A stretch of DNA of 18,579 nucleotides. Source: CAYGJN01 sp964350135 (GTDB taxonomy: Bacteria > Bdellovibrionota > Bacteriovoracia > Bacteriovoracales > Bacteriovoracaceae). A program made the position numbers and the translations under genes. This document shows, piece after piece, positions 14,659 to 18,579 of the stretch. Every line of letters starts with the position of its first letter. The first letter of the stretch is position 1. The notes under the pieces are model-generated. The model was not told the origin of the DNA, did not search any database, and saw nothing but the letters and a program-made list of their open reading frames with translations. The stretch covers positions 1-18,579 of the forward strand of contig CAYGJN010000050.1 of NCBI GenBank assembly GCA_964350135.1, given 5' to 3'.

Positions 14659-15922
14659 AACATCTTATATACGGTTTTATATCTTTTCCTATCCACTTTA
14701 GATTTTTATCTTCAAGGAATGTCTGACAATTAAATAGCAGACATTGATTAACAAGATTATTTCTATTTTTAACAGTGAGCTCAAAGGTAAGTGACCAGTG
14801 TTGCATGGGAGGGGCTTTTTGTTTGAAGATATTATCTTTATAAACAGAAATACATTGTTTTGAATTATGCTCCATGTACTTAGTTATATTTTCAAGACTA
14901 TTGATTCTTTTATGAGCAGATATACAAGTATAAAATAAAAATAGAATAGAAAAAACAATAGGTGCTATCTTGTGAAACGAGTGAGTACTGTTTGAGTTTA
15001 AAAAAAGCACTAGCAGAATTATTGTAAAAAACCAGTAAAAATGCCTTGTAGAAAGTCCTGCAATATGAAGGATATTATAATGGTTTAAAAAACCGTCTGT
15101 TATTAATGCAATTGATATAATGAGAAACGAAATATTTCCCCATCGATTTTTTTTAATTGGCAATATGATAAAAAGAAGAAAAATTGCAATGTATAGCATG
15201 TAGGTTTGTTGTGCTGAATAATTTAAGATCTGCTTTGGATTAAACAATTTGAATAAATACTCTCGTGTCTTAGGAGTGAAAAACTCCGTAACAGGCCTAA
15301 AAACTTGATAAGTTTTTACCAATATTGAGCTAATCATAAATAATGAAAGAACCCATAGTGACAAAGTTTTATTTTTTGCTGTGTATATTAAGTAAAAAGT
15401 GGCAGCGCAAATTAAGATTAGAGAAGCTGGGTGCAAAAAATAAATAAAAATAGTCAAGAGCACAATAAGTACTAAGTTAACACTCTTTTTTGAATGATTA
15501 TAAATATGGATAGAGCCTATAAGTGGCCAAAAAAACATAGTAGCAATAAGGTGCTCTGATAATATATGGTAAGTTCCAAAAAGATTTACGCCTATAATTC
15601 CAATTACAGAGTAGATAAAATACCGAGTATTAATAAAAAAAGAATTTATATATGAAAGTAGAAGTGCTGTAAAAGGTATAAAAGCATAAACAACTCCATA
15701 TAAGTAGGAGTTATAGGCCATATCATTTTTGTGAAATAAAAAAAGTGGAAGTTGAAAAAAGCCCATGGACTCTCTTCCATTGATAATTAAAAATCTTTCA
15801 AGCTTGTGAATTGAATAAAACTGATAGCTGGCATCAAATGAAAGGTAGTTTTGAAAATAAAAGCTAACTAAACAGCCAATAAAACAAATAATTAGTGTAA
15901 TTGCCTGGCTAGATAAAGACAT
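14651..15922 (-). CDS. Polytopic inner-membrane protein, possible glycan-cluster membrane enzyme
   Basis: The 423-residue protein has about ten hydrophobic helices over residues 5-335, then a soluble C-terminal ~90 residues with several cysteines (C357, C394, C400 and C421 region). Short charged loops include FDASYQFYSIHKLERFLIIN after the first helix, a first-loop aspartate layout loosely like GT-C glycosyltransferases or related membrane proteins of surface-sugar clusters, but no decisive motif is present. Its ATG overlaps the stop of the upstream radical SAM gene (TAATG), so the two are translationally coupled. The 3' end overlaps the convergent propeller gene by 8 bp. Function is not assigned. 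Confidence 0.78.
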   Translation of the reverse strand: MSLSSQAITLIICFIGCLVSFYFQNYLSFDASYQFYSIHKLERFLIINGRESMGFFQLPLFLFHKNDMAYNSYLYGVVYAFIPFTALLLSYINSFFINTRYFIYSVIGIIGVNLFGTYHILSEHLIATMFFWPLIGSIHIYNHSKKSVNLVLIVLLTIFIYFLHPASLILICAATFYLIYTAKNKTLSLWVLSLFMISSILVKTYQVFRPVTEFFTPKTREYLFKLFNPKQILNYSAQQTYMLYIAIFLLFIILPIKKNRWGNISFLIISIALITDGFLNHYNILHIAGLSTRHFYWFFTIILLVLFLNSNSTHSFHKIAPIVFSILFLFYTCISAHKRINSLENITKYMEHNSKQCISVYKDNIFKQKAPPMQHWSLTFELTVKNRNNLVNQCLLFNCQTFLEDKNLKWIGKDIKPYIRCFN

Positions 15923-17139
15923 TATTCAGTAAAATTATCACTTTCAATTTCATATTCATTTTTAACGGGGCTAAATTTTTCACCACAATATTTTGCACAT
16001 AAAAGTATTTTTCCTTTAGCAGGATCTTTTTCACTCCATCCTTTTGGAAAAACTTTTTGAAACCAAGGACCGTTGACAATACTTTCAATTGAGTGTTTTT
16101 TAGCACTGAGATTATCAAGTCCAAAGTCATGTAGGATACCTCTAAACTGATTTGTATGGGTCTCGTTTCTTTCATCGTAAAATGGATAGCCAGTCCAGCA
16201 ACATGGTGTAATGTATCCTTCGGGGTTTATATAGATAGATTTTTCTTCAATAGCCTTGCAGCTGATACAATGATTTTCATGATAATACTTATCAGTTTTT
16301 CCATCATTGGGATCCCATGGTTCTATTATTTTAATATCTTCATCATTTAGGTTAAACACTTTTCTAAATTGTATGGTTTTGTTTTTGTCTTCATGCTCAT
16401 AAACATCTTTTTGCAAAGTTGGTAGGTAGCTCTCTTGATCTGATGGCTGAATATAATATTCAAAAATTCCATCCTTAGAGTAAACAGGATGAGCATTTTT
16501 CCAGCCTATAGGCTCGTCAGAATTAATTTCAATAAATCTTCCAGTTTTGATTGGCTGAAATTTAATAAACCCCATTTTTTATGCTAGTTCTTTAGCTTGG
16601 ACTAATTGATGTTGATTATGTTTGAAAATTAAATATTCCCAGATAGCTTTACCGCCATTAGCTATAAAACTTTCCGAAGACTCCATTATTTTTTTCCAAT
16701 TTGTATTTCGTCTATAGAGGTGATTCGTATCCTCAAGACCATCAATTGAAAAACGGCAATAATCATGCTCATGGGAGAGGAGCTTGCCAAGCTTGGCCCA
16801 CCATTCTTTACTTCTACCAGAAGCATTTGAGTGCATGCCTAAAGACATACGTGGGTTAATATTTCTAATATAGGTAAGTATCTCTAATGTATCTTTGGCC
16901 ATTAGTGGGTCGCCATGATTTCCACAAATATAAAGATGATTTAATTGCTTTATAAAATTTGAGGGAAGAATTTTTTTTATATCATCAAGGCCTAATTCTC
17001 CCTTGGGAAGTGTGCGTATATCTGGACCGCCATACCAGTTTCTCCCACACATTGGACACGCGGCGTTGCATTTAGCCGTTAGCTCTAAGTGAACAATTTT
17101 AATCTCATCATATGTGTGAATTTTTTGTTCTGGGGTCAT
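15922..17139 (-). pseudogene. Radical SAM/SPASM protein interrupted by an in-frame TAA, paralogue of 11186-12379
   Basis: An N-terminal part of 186 residues (17139-16579) carries C24-x3-C28-x2-C31 (ELTAKCNAACPMC), GNHGDPLMAKD and RFSIDGLEDTNHLYR, and ends in HNQHQLVQAKELA-stop. After the TAA at 16579-16581 the same frame continues at once (Lys, then ATG 16575) for 217 residues with MGFIKF, TGRF and SPASM cysteines (HCISC, ITPCCW, LLCAKYC). The paralogue reads HNEHQIDKARNLSKSMGFKR at the same place with identical spacing, so the TAA stands where a lysine codon is expected (one base change from AAA). It is a nonsense-mutated pseudogene, a sequencing error, or two polypeptides made by termination-reinitiation, for which no strong ribosome site is seen. 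AGAGG precedes ATG 17139. The membrane-protein gene follows in TAATG overlap. Confidence 0.8.
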
Positions 17140-17163
17140 TTTGTAATACCTCTTGAAGGCTAG

Positions 17164-17192
17164 ATTATATGTGTTTTCTTTAGTTCTGCAAA
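17164..17192 (-). promoter_or_regulatory. Promoter of the radical SAM / membrane-protein operon
   Basis: Read on the minus strand there is TTTGCA at 17192-17187, a 17-base spacer, and a perfect TATAAT at 17169-17164. The start of transcription would fall near 17157, giving a leader of about 18 bases that contains the AGAGG ribosome site of ATG 17139. Confidence 0.6.
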
Positions 17193-17214
17193 AATAAAAG
17201 CGCTAATGTATAAT
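17186..17214 (+). promoter_or_regulatory. Promoter of the glycosyltransferase gene
   Basis: A weak -35 (CTGCAA, 17186-17191), a 17-base spacer and a perfect TATAAT at 17209-17214 precede the glycosyltransferase. Its -35 overlaps that of the opposite promoter. Transcription would begin near 17221, beyond the in-frame ATG at 17213, which supports ATG 17240 as the true start. Confidence 0.55.
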
Positions 17215-17239
17215 GACTCAATATGAGGGTAAAGAGTTA

Positions 17240-17974
17240 ATGACTAATTATTGGGCAAACCAAGATAATCCTATTAAAGAAGATACGGTTAAGTATTGTA
17301 AAGAAAACGTAAGTCTTGTGATTGCGACACTTAACGAAGAAAAAAGCCTAAGACAAATCATAGAAGCATCAAAGTCTTTTTGCAGTGAAATTCTTGTAAT
17401 TGATGGGAACTCAACCGATCAAACTGTTGAAGTTGCAAAGACATCTTCTGCACTAGTTTATTTTGATAATGGTCTAGGTAAGGGAGATGCTCTAAGGGTT
17501 GGAATTGAGAAAGCATCTAGGGACATAATCGTTTTTATTGATGCTGATATGTCTCATGATCCAAATGATATACCTAAATTAGTGCAGCCAATTTTTGAAA
17601 ATAATGCTGATCATGTAATTGGATCAAGGCCAAAAGGAGGTTCAGATGAGTTGCATGGTGATCTTAACAAATTTCTTCGCATGATTGGAAGTGATATAAT
17701 CACCCTGGGTATTAATTATCGCTTTAATATTAGGCTTACTGAATCTCAAAATGGATTTCGTGCTATTCGAAAGGAAGTTGCAGAGAAGCTAGGTCTTGTA
17801 GAAAATATTACAACAATTGAGCAAGAGATGACGATTAAAACCCTTAAAAAGGGCTTTCGGATAGCTGAAGTACCTACTCATGAATATGCACGCCTTTATG
17901 GTGAGTCAAATATTAGTCTTATGAAAGTTTCGTTTAGATATATTTATTCATGGTTAAAATATTTATTTTTTTAA
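17240..17974 (+). CDS. Family 2 glycosyltransferase, DPM1-like polyprenyl-phosphate sugar transferase
   Basis: From ATG 17240 the product has 244 residues. It shows a GT-A fold of the DPM1-like GT2 type: VSLVIATLNEEKSLRQII (24-41), ILVIDGNSTDQT (51-62), GLGKGDALRVGIEKA (78-92), the metal-binding D101-A-D103 (FIDADMSHDP), VIGSRP, ESQNGFRAI and the C-terminal TIEQEMTIK and RLYGESN motifs. There is no C-terminal membrane domain. It probably transfers a sugar from a nucleotide donor to polyprenyl phosphate, at the inner membrane's cytoplasmic face. An in-frame ATG at 17213 would add nine residues but lies within the -10 box, so the start after GAGGG (17225-17229) is preferred. The next radical SAM gene starts one base after its stop, indicating co-transcription. 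Confidence 0.88.
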   Translation: MTNYWANQDNPIKEDTVKYCKENVSLVIATLNEEKSLRQIIEASKSFCSEILVIDGNSTDQTVEVAKTSSALVYFDNGLGKGDALRVGIEKASRDIIVFIDADMSHDPNDIPKLVQPIFENNADHVIGSRPKGGSDELHGDLNKFLRMIGSDIITLGINYRFNIRLTESQNGFRAIRKEVAEKLGLVENITTIEQEMTIKTLKKGFRIAEVPTHEYARLYGESNISLMKVSFRYIYSWLKYLFF

Positions 17975-17975
17975 T

Positions 17976-18579
17976 ATGCTTATTCTAAAATACTATTATT
18001 TTTTTATTGATATTTTAAAGCTGAACCTAGGGATTCTTAAGAGGCCCTTCAAGTTAAATTTTGTCATTACTAAAAGTTGTAACTCAAAATGTCTCAATTG
18101 CAATATCTGGAAAGTTAAACCGGAAAAAGAACTATCCTTGAATGAAATTGAGTCAATATCCGAGAAGGTTTCATTTTTTAAATGGATTGATTTTACGGGA
18201 GGAGAGCCTACAAATAGAGCAGACTTTCCAGACATCGTAAGGGTTTTTAATAAGATTTGCCCAAACCTGCTTTTTGTTCATTTTCCAACAAACGGTCTTT
18301 TGCCAGAGAAAATTGAGTCTATGACAAAAGAAATAAGATCTATTGGAAATTTTAGAGTTGTGGTAACAGTTAGTATCGACGGACCAGAAAAAACTAACGA
18401 TATATTAAGAGGGATTTCTGGTGACTTTAGAAAATCTATTGAAACATTTAAAAAATTAAAGAAAATTGCTGGTGTTGAAGTTTATATTGGGATGACTTTG
18501 TTTCAAAGCAATTATAAAAAAATTGATGAAACGCTAAGTGAAATAAAAAAAATTATTCCTACATTTTGTGCAAATGATC
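17976..18579 (+). CDS. Radical SAM protein, 3' end beyond the window
   Basis: An open frame starts at ATG 17976, one base after the glycosyltransferase stop (TAATATG), and runs off the right edge after 201 codons. It carries C35-x3-C39-x2-C42 (ITKSCNSKCLNCNIW), the SAM-binding D-F-T-G-G-E-P-T near 72-79, FPTNGLL near 102-108 and VSIDGPEKTNDILRG near 131-145, the pattern of PqqE/MoaA-like radical SAM enzymes. It differs from the two other radical SAM proteins in the window in having a canonical GGEP, so it is a separate subfamily. The hydrophobic start (LILKYYYFFIDILKL) is unusual and may be a membrane-associating helix. Whether a SPASM domain follows cannot be seen. The substrate is unknown; its coupling to a glycosyltransferase suggests a glycan-related role. 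Confidence 0.85.
   Translation, partial: MLILKYYYFFIDILKLNLGILKRPFKLNFVITKSCNSKCLNCNIWKVKPEKELSLNEIESISEKVSFFKWIDFTGGEPTNRADFPDIVRVFNKICPNLLFVHFPTNGLLPEKIESMTKEIRSIGNFRVVVTVSIDGPEKTNDILRGISGDFRKSIETFKKLKKIAGVEVYIGMTLFQSNYKKIDETLSEIKKIIPTFCAND

Noticed and set aside
15922..16575. Treating the SPASM half as an independent gene
   Set aside because: It follows in the same frame directly after a stop where the paralogue is continuous, and no strong ribosome site precedes its ATG; kept as part of the interrupted gene.
17213..17239. ATG 17213 as start of the glycosyltransferase
   Set aside because: It lies within the TATAAT box, has no ribosome site, and adds residues outside the conserved domain.
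17996..18235. Minus-strand frame of 79 codons
   Set aside because: It lies antisense to a plus-strand radical SAM gene with clear CxxxCxxC and GGEP motifs.

Overview
This window is AT-rich with long coding genes, short intergenic gaps, several TTG/GTG starts and Shine-Dalgarno-like sites. It looks like a chromosome of a Gram-negative, low-GC bacterium. The N-terminal half of the first protein has the glycine/asparagine-rich GNGG motif plus VC and LDLYE-like blocks that I associate with secreted proteins of Bdellovibrio-like predators (Bdellovibrionota, for example Bacteriovorax/Halobacteriovorax). That placement is an inference. No rRNA, tRNA, CRISPR array or transposase was seen.

Region 1 (1-2340) is the most interesting part: it looks like an orphaned or decaying diversity-generating retroelement (DGR). 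A secreted protein ends in a SUMF1/C-type-lectin-fold domain. Its last ~40 codons (about 1365-1490) are GC-rich and carry many codons one or two adenine substitutions away from AAC/AAT, the signature of a DGR variable repeat. A stable hairpin follows, then a small HRDC-domain gene, then a truncated Avd-like four-helix-bundle gene. HRDC and Avd are both known DGR accessory families. No reverse transcriptase and no template repeat are present in the window, and the Avd reading frame is broken, so diversification would have to be supplied in trans or is dead.

Region 2 (2340-7032, all minus strand, gaps of 12-23 bp) is a five-gene operon read from high to low coordinates: RimB-like retropepsin protease, RimK-like glutamate ligase carrying an extra C-terminal TrkA_C/RCK_C domain, an AstE/aspartoacylase-like metallohydrolase, a CPA2 (Kef-type) cation/proton antiporter lacking its own RCK domain, and an unknown membrane-anchored protein. 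The layout suggests a link between glutamate ligation/hydrolysis and K+/H+ transport. A MscS-family channel (7251-8081) faces away from it, so ion and osmotic homeostasis is a local theme.

Region 3 (8073-18579) looks like a surface-glycan or cell-envelope modification cluster with mixed orientation: two SGNH/GDSL-hydrolase-like membrane-anchored proteins, a 50-residue DUF5989 membrane peptide between them, two paralogous radical SAM/SPASM proteins (one split by an in-frame stop), an exported propeller-like protein, a polytopic membrane protein, a DPM1-like family 2 glycosyltransferase, and a third radical SAM protein running off the right edge. One SGNH gene is interrupted by a 10-N assembly gap that artificially splits it. 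The radical SAM and glycosyltransferase genes at 17.1-17.2 kb diverge from a compact pair of promoters with overlapping -35 elements.
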